Below, piece after piece: positions 54,060 to 63,050 of a DNA stretch of 64,000 nucleotides (the stretch's first letter is position 1; every line of letters begins with the position of its first letter). Below the pieces are notes generated by a model, which worked only from the letters and a program-made list of their open reading frames with translations, was not told where the DNA came from and did no database searches. Source of the stretch: Paraburkholderia xenovorans LB400 (GTDB lineage: Bacteria > Pseudomonadota > Gammaproteobacteria > Burkholderiales > Burkholderiaceae); assembly GCF_000013645.1 (NCBI RefSeq), contig NC_007952.1:682001-746000 (forward strand), written 5' to 3'. The translations under genes were made by a program, and so were the position numbers.

Positions 54060-55928
54060 ATGAATTCCAGTACTTCCGGATTGACGCCGGCCGAGGTCGT
54101 GTTCTTCAACGGCAAGATCGCCACCCAGGACGACAGGCGCTCATTCGCCGATTCGCTTGCCGTCGCGAACGGCCGCGTGCTTGCCGCGGGTTCGCGCGAG
54201 ACGGTGATGCGTCACGCAAACGACAACACGCGCCATGTCGACCTCAAAGGGCGCACGGTGATTCCCGGTCTCAACGATTCGCATCTGCACATCATTCGCG
54301 GTGGCCTGAACTTCAATATGGAGTTGCGCTGGGACGGCGTGCCGTCGCTCGCCGACGCGCTCGACATGCTGCGCAAACAGGTCGCGCGCACGCCGGCGCC
54401 GCAGTGGGTGCGGGTAGTGGGCGGCTGGAACGAATTCCAGTTCGCCGAGCGGCGCGGCCCGACGCTCGAAGAAATCAATGCGATCGCGCCGGACACGCCG
54501 GTGTTCATCCTGCATCTGTACGACAGCGCGCTGCTGAATGCGGCGGCGCTGCGCGCGGTCGGCTATACCAAAGACACCCCGAACCCGCCGGGCGGCGAGA
54601 TCCAGCGCGACAAGCGCGGCAACCCGACCGGCATGCTGATCGCGCGGCCCAACGCCGGCCTGCTGTACGCGACGCTCGCAAAAGGCCCGAAGCTCGCGCC
54701 GGAAGACCAGCGCAATTCCACCCGCCATTTCATGCGCGAGCTGAACCGCCTCGGCGTGACGAGCGCGATCGACGCGGGCGGCGGCTACCAGGCTTATCCC
54801 GACGACTACGCGGTCATCGTGGAGATGGCGAAGCACAGCGAACTGACCGTCCGGATCGCCTACAACCTGTTCACGCAGAACGCGAAGAAGGAAATCGAAG
54901 ACTTCGCCAAATGGGTGAAGATGACCAGACCGGGCGAAGGCGACGATTTCCTGCGCGTGAACGGCGCGGGGGAGATGCTGGTGTTCTCCGCCGCGGACTT
55001 CGAAGACTTTCTCGAGCCGCGCCCGGACCTGCCCGAGTCGCTGGAGACCGAACTGGAGGCGGTCGTCAGGCTGCTGGTGGCGAACCGCTGGCCGTTCCGG
55101 CTGCACGCCACTTACAACGAATCGATCGAGCGCTTCCTGAACGTGTTCGAACGCGTGAACGCCGAGATTCCGTTCAACGGCCTGCGCTGGTTCTTCGATC
55201 ACTGCGAGACCATCACGCAGCAGAACATCGAGCGGGTGAAGGCGCTCGGCGGCGGCATTGCGATCCAGCACCGGATGGCGTATCAGGGCGAGTACTTCAT
55301 TCATCAATACGGCGAAGAGGCTGTCAAGCGTACGCCGCCGGTCCGCCACATGCTCGACGCCGGGCTGCCGGTCGGCGCGGGTACGGACGCCACGCGCGTC
55401 GCGAGCTTCAACCCGTTCGTGTCGCTGTACTGGATGGTGTCGGGCAAGACAGTGGGCGGCACCGCCATGTACGGCAGCGAAAACAGACTCGACCGTATGG
55501 AAGCGTTGCGCCGCTACACGGTGGGCAGCGCATGGTTCTCGAACGAAGAGGAAAAGAAGGGCGCGCTGGTGCCGGGCCAGTTCGCCGACTTCGCGGTGCT
55601 GAGCGAAGACTTCTTCAGCATCGACGAAAGCCGCATCAAATACCTGACCTCGAACATGACGGTGGTGGGCGGCAAGGTCGTCTATGCGGACGACGAATTC
55701 GCGCCGCTCGCGCCGCCCGATCTGCCGGTCAGCCCGTCGTGGTCGCCGGTGGCGGAGTTCGGCGGCTACAGCCGCTACAAGCCGACGGCGGTGGCATGCG
55801 TGGACGGCTGCGTGAACCTGTGCGGCGTGCATGCCCACGCGCACGGCTGGGCATGGCGCAAGAACGTGCCGGTCAGCGATTCGAACGGCTTCTGGGGCGC
55901 GTTGGGATGTAGCTGCTTCGCGTTCTGA
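54060..55928 (+). CDS. YtcJ-type amidohydrolase
   Basis: A 622-residue metal-dependent amidohydrolase. VIPGLNDSHLHIIRGGLNFNMELRWDG (about 85) carries the HxH of the metal site; FDHCETITQQNIERV, GAGTDATRVASFNPF (about 445) and HATYNESIE supply further ligands. Members hydrolyse acyclic or cyclic amides; the substrate here is unknown. A Cys-rich C-terminal tail (CVDGCVNLCGVHAHAHGWAWRK...LGCSCFAF) is unusual for the family. ATG 54060 has GAGG 6 nt upstream; ATG 54048 is also possible with GGAG 8 nt upstream. Confidence 0.88.
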   Translation: MNSSTSGLTPAEVVFFNGKIATQDDRRSFADSLAVANGRVLAAGSRETVMRHANDNTRHVDLKGRTVIPGLNDSHLHIIRGGLNFNMELRWDGVPSLADALDMLRKQVARTPAPQWVRVVGGWNEFQFAERRGPTLEEINAIAPDTPVFILHLYDSALLNAAALRAVGYTKDTPNPPGGEIQRDKRGNPTGMLIARPNAGLLYATLAKGPKLAPEDQRNSTRHFMRELNRLGVTSAIDAGGGYQAYPDDYAVIVEMAKHSELTVRIAYNLFTQNAKKEIEDFAKWVKMTRPGEGDDFLRVNGAGEMLVFSAADFEDFLEPRPDLPESLETELEAVVRLLVANRWPFRLHATYNESIERFLNVFERVNAEIPFNGLRWFFDHCETITQQNIERVKALGGGIAIQHRMAYQGEYFIHQYGEEAVKRTPPVRHMLDAGLPVGAGTDATRVASFNPFVSLYWMVSGKTVGGTAMYGSENRLDRMEALRRYTVGSAWFSNEEEKKGALVPGQFADFAVLSEDFFSIDESRIKYLTSNMTVVGGKVVYADDEFAPLAPPDLPVSPSWSPVAEFGGYSRYKPTAVACVDGCVNLCGVHAHAHGWAWRKNVPVSDSNGFWGALGCSCFAF

Positions 55929-55967
55929 TCGCGCCGGGTTCGAGCCACCAGGCGAGCGAGGACCTTT

Positions 55968-57440
55968 ATGCCGACCCTGACTGACGGCGTGCTGTTTGGG
56001 CTGGCCATTCTGGTCCTCGATTTTCTCGCCTGGCGCTTCATGAGCCGCAAGAGCGACCAGACCCGGCTCGTCTTTCGCGCGCTGATGTTCGCCCTGTCGA
56101 GCTACGTGCTGTTCAGTTACGGCATGAACCCGTTGCGCGCGGCGCCCTGGCCGGCCGAGCCGCTGCGCCATCTGCTCGCGCAGGTGCTGGAAATCGTGTG
56201 GTGGCTGCAAGGGGCGCGGCTCGTCACGATTCTGCTCGACCGCGTGGTGCTGCCCGAGGCATGGCACAAGGAGCGGCTCTTTCAGGACGTGTTCGGCGCG
56301 CTGGTTTTTCTCGCCGCCACGGTCGGCGCGATCGCGTTCGTGCTGCAGTTGCCGGTGCGCGGCCTGCTCGCGACGTCGGGCGCGCTTGCGGTCGTGCTCG
56401 GCCTCGCGATCCAGAGCACGCTCAACGACGTGTTTTCCGGCGTCGTGCTGAACGCGACCGAGCCGTTTCGACTCGGCGACTGGGTGACGATCGGCGACGT
56501 GGAAGGAAAAGTGGTGGAGAGCAACTGGCGCGCAACGAGCCTGCTCAACGGCCAGGGCAACATCGTCGTGATTCCGAACAGCGTGGCGGCGCGCGCCCAT
56601 ATCGTCAATGCCAACGAACCGTCGCATACGCATGGCATCAGCGTGGTGCTGCCTGTCAAGCCGTCGGTCCGGCCGGCGCTGGTGCTGGCGGCGCTTGCCA
56701 GCGCGGCCCAAAGTTCGCGCGATGTGCTCGACGATCCGAAGCCCGTCGTGAGCGTGCGGCGCGCCACCAACGACGCGATCGAGTACGAGATCGTCTGCTA
56801 TGTCAGCGAGCTGGGCAAGAAGATCGCCGTGCGCAACGACCTGTTCGATCTCGCGCACCGCCATCTGCTTTCGCGTGGCGTGGTGTTGCGGCCGCTGTCG
56901 GTGCCCGAGCCCGTGACGGGCGGCACCGCGGACGAAAAGCTGCGGCTCCTGCGCAACGTGCTGATCTTCCAGACGCTGGCGCGCGACGAACTTGCCGAAC
57001 TTGCCGGGAAGCTCACGCAGCACGAGTTCGACGCTGGCGACACGGTCTACGCCGCGACGGACGAAAGCGGCCACGAGCTGCACATTCTGGCGCAGGGCGT
57101 GGCCAAAGTGATCGTGACGAAGGACGGCGGCGAGATCGAACTGCGCAGACTCGCGCCGGGCGACTCGATCGGCCAGTCGGGGATTCTCGCCGGCGTCAGG
57201 ACGGCGGTGGTGGTGCGGGCGCTGACGCGCGCCACGGTTTTCCGGCTCGACAAGAGCGCGCTGACGCCGGTTCTCACGCGGCGCCCGGAGGTGGTCAAGG
57301 AGATGTGCCGGCTGCTCTCGGAACACCATGCCACGGAGGAGATGCTGCTGGCCTCGCCGGCGAGTCTGGACGAGAACACCGGCGGCTTGCTGCAATGGAT
57401 TCGCGACGGCGTGCGGCGCTTCCATGAACTGACGCTTTGA
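55968..57440 (+). CDS. Mechanosensitive channel with cyclic-nucleotide-binding domain
   Basis: A 490-residue inner-membrane protein: about five N-terminal transmembrane helices (LFGLAILVLDFLAWRFM, LVTILLDRVVL and others), an MscS pore and beta domain (LAIQSTLNDVFSGVVLNATEPFRLGDWVTIGDVEGKVVESNWRATSLLNGQGNIVVIPNS at about 145-205), and a C-terminal cyclic-nucleotide-binding domain (VYAATDESGHELHILAQGVAKVIVTKDGGEIELRRLAPGDSIGQSGILAGV). MscS channels with this domain may be gated by cNMP. Context here is catabolic genes, and its role there is not clear. Confidence 0.88.
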   Translation: MPTLTDGVLFGLAILVLDFLAWRFMSRKSDQTRLVFRALMFALSSYVLFSYGMNPLRAAPWPAEPLRHLLAQVLEIVWWLQGARLVTILLDRVVLPEAWHKERLFQDVFGALVFLAATVGAIAFVLQLPVRGLLATSGALAVVLGLAIQSTLNDVFSGVVLNATEPFRLGDWVTIGDVEGKVVESNWRATSLLNGQGNIVVIPNSVAARAHIVNANEPSHTHGISVVLPVKPSVRPALVLAALASAAQSSRDVLDDPKPVVSVRRATNDAIEYEIVCYVSELGKKIAVRNDLFDLAHRHLLSRGVVLRPLSVPEPVTGGTADEKLRLLRNVLIFQTLARDELAELAGKLTQHEFDAGDTVYAATDESGHELHILAQGVAKVIVTKDGGEIELRRLAPGDSIGQSGILAGVRTAVVVRALTRATVFRLDKSALTPVLTRRPEVVKEMCRLLSEHHATEEMLLASPASLDENTGGLLQWIRDGVRRFHELTL

Positions 57441-57473
57441 GCGAATGCGCATAAGTTGCGTGGCGATTAAGCG

Positions 57474-57498
57474 TTTTTAAGATTCCGCCAAAGTCTTT
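57474..57498 (+). promoter_or_regulatory. Second copy of the TTTTTAAGA/GTCTTT motif
   Basis: TTTTTAAGA (57474-57482), N10, GTCTTT (57493-57498), upstream of the HD-domain gene by 134 nt. It matches the element at 53164-53188 upstream of the isochorismatase-like gene, which suggests common regulation. Confidence 0.45.
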
Positions 57499-57631
57499 AT
57501 GGATTTATTTCGCTACGCTGCGGTGGGCATTCCCTGAACTGCCGCCGGTTCAGCGCACGGGTGAGTTGCGGCACCCGGTCGGCATGCGCGCCAGGGCGCG
57601 TCGGGAAAGGAGCTGACATGGAGGAGTTGAC

Positions 57632-58273
57632 ATGAAGAAGACCATTGCCGGCGTTGACATCCCCGACGGTGTCATGGCCCAGGCGGCGACTGACCTGATT
57701 CGCGGCACGGAGTCTGAGCTGATGTTTCATCACGCGTTGCGCGCCTTCCTGTTCGCCGCGCTGACCGGATACCGCGAGAACCTGACGTTCGACGCGCAAC
57801 TGTTGTATGTCGGGGCGATGTTTCACAACGTCGGCCTGAACGCGAAGTACGAGCGCTCGCCATACCGCTTCGAGGTGGACGGCGCCAACGCCGCGCGCGA
57901 TTTTCTGCGCCGGCACGGCGTCGCCGAGCGCGAGATCGAAGAGGTCTGGGTGGGGATCGCCTTGCACACGACCCCCGGCATACCGGAACACCTGTCGGCG
58001 CTGGTCGCGCTCATCAGCGCCGGTGTGCAGATGGACGTGCGGGGCGCGCGCTACGACGAATTTACCGCGCATCAGCGGGACGAAATCGTGCAGGCCTATC
58101 CGCGCGAATCCGGCTTCAAGAAGAAGCTGATCGAAGCATACGCGCACGGCATGGAGCATCGTCCCGAGACGACGTTCGGGACCGTGAATGCCGATGTGCT
58201 GGACCGGTGGGATCCGAACTATCGCCGACTGAATTTCTGCGGACTGGTGCTGGGATCGGACTGGCCGAATTGA
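57632..58273 (+). CDS. HD-domain protein (cyanamide-hydratase-like)
   Basis: A 213-residue HD-superfamily metalloprotein without membrane segments. The HD-type metal ligands appear as ELMFHHALRAFLFAAL (His near 30-36), LYVGAMFHNVGL (H-N instead of the usual H-D in the central motif) and VWVGIALHTTPGIPEHLSALVALISAGVQMD. The size and order resemble cyanamide hydratase and its relatives, which hydrate nitrile-like compounds or act as phosphohydrolases. The H-N replacement should be checked. AGGAG precedes ATG 57632. Confidence 0.82.
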   Translation: MKKTIAGVDIPDGVMAQAATDLIRGTESELMFHHALRAFLFAALTGYRENLTFDAQLLYVGAMFHNVGLNAKYERSPYRFEVDGANAARDFLRRHGVAEREIEEVWVGIALHTTPGIPEHLSALVALISAGVQMDVRGARYDEFTAHQRDEIVQAYPRESGFKKKLIEAYAHGMEHRPETTFGTVNADVLDRWDPNYRRLNFCGLVLGSDWPN

Positions 58274-58301
58274 TGGATGTTTGACACAAAGGACGATCGG
58301 C

Positions 58302-58544
58302 ATGGGCTACATCATTTCACTGGGAGTCGGCTTCGGCATCGGGCTCCTCTACTGGCTGCTCAAGGTTCAGTCACCCGCGCCGCCGCTGATCGCGCTGGCC
58401 GGCCTGCTCGGCATGGTGCTGGGCGAGCACGCCATCCCGGTCGTGAAAGCGCAGTTCTTCGCGCAGACCACCACGGCGCAGGTCGCCGGACAGACAAAGG
58501 ACGCCGCCGTGCAAAAGCCCGATGCGAGCAAGGAGGGCGGTTGA
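58302..58544 (+). CDS. XapX/DUF1427-type small membrane protein
   Basis: An 80-residue protein with two hydrophobic segments (YIISLGVGFGIGLLYWLL and PPLIALAGLLGMVLGEHAIPVV), typical XapX-domain length and sequence. XapX proteins accompany hydrolase and nucleoside-catabolic genes but have no established function. ATG 58302 follows AAAGGA. It sits between the HD protein and the glyoxalase-like gene. Confidence 0.87.
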   Translation: MGYIISLGVGFGIGLLYWLLKVQSPAPPLIALAGLLGMVLGEHAIPVVKAQFFAQTTTAQVAGQTKDAAVQKPDASKEGG

Positions 58545-58616
58545 TGCGGAAGTTGCGTGTAGCTCGCGGGGCGGGGCGCCGTTCCGGGGCCTGCGGTTCA
58601 GATATTGCCAACTCAA

Positions 58617-59576
58617 ATGGATATTCAAATGTTCAAGTCGCTTCATAGATACCGCGCCATTGCGCTCGTTTCCGCCGCGTTGCTGATCGGCTCGACGGCG
58701 GCTTCGTCGGCCTTCGCCGATGCGGGGCCGCCGGAAGTGTCGAGTGGCAAGACCGCGCTGGTGAAACACCCGGACGTGTCGGTGGGCGCGCAGTACGACA
58801 CCACCCATGTGTACGTCGCCTCGGCCGACCTCGATGCGTTCGTCAACAGCTTTCTCGCGACCTTCGGCGGCAAGGCCTCGCCGCGCGCGGTCTTCACCGT
58901 GACGCCGACGCCGAGCAAGACCGCCTCGCAATATGTGCAGACGCCGGTCGGCATGCTGTCGGTGTTCGGCTTCGAGACGCCAATTCCGTATCCGTTCGGC
59001 AATGAACGCACCGGCTACCTCGTCACGGACATCGATCAGGGCGTGAAAGCGGCGCGCGCCGCCGGCGCCGACGTGCTGGTCGAGTCGTTCGACGATCCGA
59101 TCGGCAAGGACGCGATCATTCAATGGCCGGGCGGGCTGACCATGCAGCTCTACTGGCACACCAAGGCGCCGAATTACGCGCCGTTGCAAAGCGTGCCCGA
59201 CAACCGCGTGTACGTGTCGCGTTACGAAGCGAACAACTTCGTGCGCCGCTGGCTGCACTTCTCGCATGGCAAGGTGGTGTCGGACAATCCGCGCGCGGAC
59301 GCCGGCGTGATCGGCCGGCCAGGCGAAACGATTCGCGAGATCCGCATCGCGTCGGGCTTCGGCCGCATGATCGTGTTCGTGACGGACGGCAAGCTGCCGT
59401 TCCCGTTCGGACGTGAGACCACCGGCTACAACGTGGACGACGTGGCGCAGACGCTGGAGCGCGCGCAGGCGGCCGGCGCGAAGGTGTTGTATCCGGCATA
59501 TGCGGTCGGATCGGGCAAGACCGCGATGCTCGAATTCCCGGGCGGGTACATTGCCGAAGTGCACGATGGCAAGTGA
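58617..59576 (+). CDS. Secreted glyoxalase/VOC-domain protein
   Basis: A 319-residue protein with an N-terminal signal (IALVSAALLIGSTAASSAFADA) followed by two VOC-type halves (DTTHVYVASADLDAFVNSFLATFGGKA, RVYVSRYEANNFVRRWLHFSHGKVVSDNPRADAGV). VOC enzymes are metal-dependent isomerases, dioxygenases or lyases; metal ligands here cannot be assigned with certainty. ATG 58617 or 58629. Its 3' end overlaps the porin-like gene by 11 nt. A secreted VOC protein is unusual and suggests extracytoplasmic substrate handling. Confidence 0.82.
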   Translation: MDIQMFKSLHRYRAIALVSAALLIGSTAASSAFADAGPPEVSSGKTALVKHPDVSVGAQYDTTHVYVASADLDAFVNSFLATFGGKASPRAVFTVTPTPSKTASQYVQTPVGMLSVFGFETPIPYPFGNERTGYLVTDIDQGVKAARAAGADVLVESFDDPIGKDAIIQWPGGLTMQLYWHTKAPNYAPLQSVPDNRVYVSRYEANNFVRRWLHFSHGKVVSDNPRADAGVIGRPGETIREIRIASGFGRMIVFVTDGKLPFPFGRETTGYNVDDVAQTLERAQAAGAKVLYPAYAVGSGKTAMLEFPGGYIAEVHDGK

Positions 59577-61092
59577 GACGCAGGTGGTGCCGTCGTTCAC
59601 GCTGCGGCGCGCGCGCCGGCGGGCGCGGCACGCCATCCGCGCATTGCTGCTCAGTACGGGGCTGGCGGCGGCGCTGCCGGCCGCGGCGGCGGACACCGCG
59701 CTCGGCGGCGCGGACGATACCTCCACGACCGGCAGCCCGGCGGCCGCCACGACCGCTGCCGGGGCTGCCGCAGCCTCGTGCGCGCGGCCCGCGATCATGT
59801 TCAATCGCTGGCAGGAAAACTGGTCGGTGCTGGCCAATCCCTGCGTGCCGAAAAAGCCCTTCGATTCGCTGAAGTACATTCCGCTGTTCGGCAATCCGGA
59901 TGCGTATATCTCGCTTGGCATGGTGCTGCGCGAACGGCTCGAAATCAACGACGCGCCGCTCTTCGGTCTCGGCGCGCAACACGACGACACCTACCTGCTG
60001 CAACGTCTCGAAGTTCACGCGGACGTGCGCCTCGGCCCTCACGTGCAGATCTTCACGCAATTCGAAGACGCGCAGCCGTATGGCAAAGACGTCGTTACGC
60101 CGGTCGACAAGAACCCGCTCGACCTGCGCCAGGCGTTCGTCGCGATTACCGAGCCGCTCGGGCCCGGCACGGTGAAGTTCCGCGTCGGCCGCCAGGAAAT
60201 GGCGTTCGACTTGCAGCGTTTCGTTTCCGTGCGCGACGGCCCGAACGTGCGTCAGGCGTTCGACGCGATCTGGGCCGACTATGAAACCGGCCCGTGGCGC
60301 TGGATCGCCTACGCGACGCAGCCGGTCCAATACCGCGACAACTCGGATTTCGACGATGTTTCCAATCGCGATCTGACTTTCAGCGGCGTGCGCGTGGAGC
60401 GCAAGAACGTCGGGCCGGGCGACCTGTCCGCGTACTACTCGCGCTATAACCGCAGCAACGCGAAGTTCCTCGACGCGAGCGGCGACGAACACCGCGACGT
60501 GTTCGACGCGCGCTACGCCGGCAATGTCGCGCCGATCGACTGGGATGTCGAGGCGATGTATCAGTCCGGCCATGTCGGCAACAAGACGATCGGCGCGTGG
60601 GCGGTCGGCTCGCTGGCCGGCTACACGCTGGCCTCCCTGCCGTGGACGCCGCGCCTCGGCATTCAGATCGATGCCGCCTCGGGCGACAGTCATCCGGGGG
60701 ACGGGCGCATCGGCACCTTCAATCCGCTCTTTCCGAACGGCTACTACTTCGCGCTGGCCGGCTATACCGGCTACACGAACCTGGTGCACGTCAAGCCGAC
60801 TCTGATCCTCAAGCCCAGCAGCAAGCTCACGCTGCTGGCGGGCGTCGGTTTGCAGTGGCGTCAGACCACCGCGGACGCCGTGTACGGCCAGGGTTCGGCG
60901 GTCGTGCCGGGAACGGCGGGGCACGGCAGCCCGTGGACCGGCTTCTATACGCAACTGCGCGCCGACTATGCGGTCACCGCCAATCTCGCGGCGGCGCTGG
61001 AAGCCGTGCATTTTCAGGTCGGTCCTTCGCTGCGCGATCTGGGCGCGCGCAACGCCGACTACGTGGGCGCCGAACTCAAGTTCGGCTGGTAG
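59566..61092 (+). CDS. Alginate-export-type outer-membrane channel
   Basis: A 508-residue protein with a long signal region (HAIRALLLSTGLAAALPAAAAD) and an alginate-export/AlgE-type beta-barrel domain: AYISLGMVLRERLEINDAPLFGLGAQHDDTYLLQRLEVHADVRLGPHVQIFTQFEDAQ, VKFRVGRQEMAFDLQRFVSVRDGPNVRQAFDA. Members form outer-membrane barrels for polysaccharides or small organic compounds; alginate genes are not nearby, so substrate uptake for the cluster is more likely. ATG 59566 overlaps the upstream gene by 11 nt. Confidence 0.85.
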   Translation: MASETQVVPSFTLRRARRRARHAIRALLLSTGLAAALPAAAADTALGGADDTSTTGSPAAATTAAGAAAASCARPAIMFNRWQENWSVLANPCVPKKPFDSLKYIPLFGNPDAYISLGMVLRERLEINDAPLFGLGAQHDDTYLLQRLEVHADVRLGPHVQIFTQFEDAQPYGKDVVTPVDKNPLDLRQAFVAITEPLGPGTVKFRVGRQEMAFDLQRFVSVRDGPNVRQAFDAIWADYETGPWRWIAYATQPVQYRDNSDFDDVSNRDLTFSGVRVERKNVGPGDLSAYYSRYNRSNAKFLDASGDEHRDVFDARYAGNVAPIDWDVEAMYQSGHVGNKTIGAWAVGSLAGYTLASLPWTPRLGIQIDAASGDSHPGDGRIGTFNPLFPNGYYFALAGYTGYTNLVHVKPTLILKPSSKLTLLAGVGLQWRQTTADAVYGQGSAVVPGTAGHGSPWTGFYTQLRADYAVTANLAAALEAVHFQVGPSLRDLGARNADYVGAELKFGW

Positions 61093-61165
61093 AGATGGCA
61101 CACGCGGCAGCACGAGCGCAATCCGCACACCGTCGTTACGGCGACGGGCTAGACGAGGTCAAGCT

Positions 61166-62887
61166 ATGAGCACTCCGGACACATCCGTCGACGCAGCCAC
61201 GCCCTCGGAACTCGAGATTCCGTTTTCCTCGCTGGAGTATCGCCGGCATCAGATGTTCCCCCGTCTTTGCGCCGCGGAGATTGCGAGCCTGCGCCGCTTT
61301 GCGCGGCCGATGTCGTTCAAGGCCGGCGAACTGATCTTCGAAACCGGGCAGGTGGCGCTCGGCCTGTTCGTGCTGCTGCATGGCCGCGTGCGGATCGAGT
61401 CGCGCGACAGCTTCGGGCGCTCGACCGTCGTCACCGAACATGACGACGGACACTTCATGGCGGAGATGGCGCAGCTCTCCGGCAAGCCGGCGTTGATCGA
61501 CGGCATCGCGCTGACGGACGTCGAGACGCTCGTGATCGAGCCGGAGCGCTTGCGCGCGCTGATCGTCGCCGATGCGCAACTGGGCGAGCACATCATGCGC
61601 GCGCTGATTCTGCGGCGGCTCGGGCTGATCGAGCAGGGGCTCGGACCGGTGATCGTCGGCAACGGCGACGACGCGCGGCTGATCCGGCTGCAAGGCTTCC
61701 TGCGCCGCAACGCCTACCCGGCGATGGTGATCGACGCCCGCACCGATCCCGACGCGATCAAGCTGCTGGGCGGCATGACGACCGGCCCCGGCGATTTCCC
61801 GCTGGTGTTCTGTCCGAACGGCTACGTGCTGCGCGCGCCGGACGAGGCGCAGCTCGCGTCGTGCCTCGGGCTCGTGCCGACCTTCGAGCAATCGCATGTC
61901 TACGACGTGGCGATCGTCGGCGCCGGACCGGCGGGACTGGCAGCCTCGGTGTATGCGGCCACCGAGGGTCTTTCGGTCGCCGTGTTCGATCAGCGCGCGC
62001 CGGGCGGGCAGGCCGGCGCGAGCTCGCGCATCGAGAACTATCTGGGCTTTCCCACCGGCATTTCGGGCCAGGCGCTGGCCGCGCGCGCGTTCCAGCAGGC
62101 GTTGAAATTCGGCGCGCATCTGGCGATTCCCGGCAAGGTCATGGACGTGAGCCGCCATGAAGACATTTTCACGCTGACGCTGCAGGACGGGCAGCGCATC
62201 AGCGCGCGCACCGTCGTGGTGGCGAGCGGCGCCGCGTACCGCAAGCCGACGGTGCCCGGGTTCGACCGTTTCGAAGGGCGCGGCACCTTCTACTGGGCCT
62301 CGACGATCGAGGCCCGGCTCGTGAAGGGACTGGACATCGTGCTGATGGGCGGCGGCAATTCCGCGGGCCAGGCGGTGGTGTTTCTTGCGAACTTCGCGCG
62401 CAGCATCCGTGTGCTGATTCGCGGCGCGGACCTCAACGCGAGCATGTCGAAATATCTGATCGACCGGATCGGGTCCTTGCCGAACGTATCGCTTTGCACG
62501 CGTTGCGTGTTGCGCGGACTCGAAGGCGACGAAAGCGGACTGAGCGGGTTGCACATCCATCATGAGGATGAGGGCGCGGACGAAATCATTCCCACGCGCC
62601 ACCTGTTTCTTTTTATCGGCGCGGACCCGAAGACGGATTGGCTCGCAGCGAGCGACGTGGAGCTCGACAACCGGGGCTTTGTCGTCACCGGTTTTGCGCG
62701 CAGCGAGCAGGGCTTCTCCGCATCGAGCGCACGCTATCCGCTCGAAACCAGCGTGCCGGGCATGTTCGCCGTCGGCGACGTGCGCTCGGAATCCGCGAAG
62801 CGGGTAGCGGCGGCGGTGGGCGATGGCGCCGCTGTCGTGAGTCAGATTCACGCGTATCTGAGCCAGTTCGCCAAGGCGATCGCTTAG
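61166..62887 (+). CDS. Cyclic-nucleotide-domain / thioredoxin-reductase-like flavoprotein
   Basis: A 573-residue fusion. Residues about 30-150 form a cNMP-binding domain (FKAGELIFETGQVALGLFVLLHGRVRIE). Residues 165-235 are a glutaredoxin-like linker region (GFLRRNAYPAMVIDARTDPDAIKLL). The rest is a TrxB-like domain with FAD motif VAIVGAGPAGLAASVYAATEGLSVAVFDQ, NAD motif VLMGGGNSAGQAVVFLA and VPGMFAVGDVRSES. The redox CxxC of TrxB is absent: YWASTIEA replaces YCATCDG. Such proteins may reduce other partners or sense cNMP. Confidence 0.9.
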   Translation: MSTPDTSVDAATPSELEIPFSSLEYRRHQMFPRLCAAEIASLRRFARPMSFKAGELIFETGQVALGLFVLLHGRVRIESRDSFGRSTVVTEHDDGHFMAEMAQLSGKPALIDGIALTDVETLVIEPERLRALIVADAQLGEHIMRALILRRLGLIEQGLGPVIVGNGDDARLIRLQGFLRRNAYPAMVIDARTDPDAIKLLGGMTTGPGDFPLVFCPNGYVLRAPDEAQLASCLGLVPTFEQSHVYDVAIVGAGPAGLAASVYAATEGLSVAVFDQRAPGGQAGASSRIENYLGFPTGISGQALAARAFQQALKFGAHLAIPGKVMDVSRHEDIFTLTLQDGQRISARTVVVASGAAYRKPTVPGFDRFEGRGTFYWASTIEARLVKGLDIVLMGGGNSAGQAVVFLANFARSIRVLIRGADLNASMSKYLIDRIGSLPNVSLCTRCVLRGLEGDESGLSGLHIHHEDEGADEIIPTRHLFLFIGADPKTDWLAASDVELDNRGFVVTGFARSEQGFSASSARYPLETSVPGMFAVGDVRSESAKRVAAAVGDGAAVVSQIHAYLSQFAKAIA

Positions 62888-63050
62888 GCGATCTGTCAGC
62901 AGAATGGAGCAATAAGCCGCCCGCTCGCAGCGTACGAATCTGAAAAATGCGGGCGATCGGAAAGAAGTGGCAACTGGCCGTCGGCAATACTCGATTGGCG
63001 TACAGGACGCCGGCATACGCCGGACAATCACCTCAAATGGAGCAATAGCA

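Noticed and set aside
54141..57452. 1103-codon open frame on the minus strand
   Set aside because: It lies antisense to the amidohydrolase and MscS genes, has Arg/His/Ala-rich low-complexity translation and no domain; a high-GC shadow.
59116..61128. 670-codon minus-strand frame
   Set aside because: Antisense shadow of the VOC and alginate-export genes.
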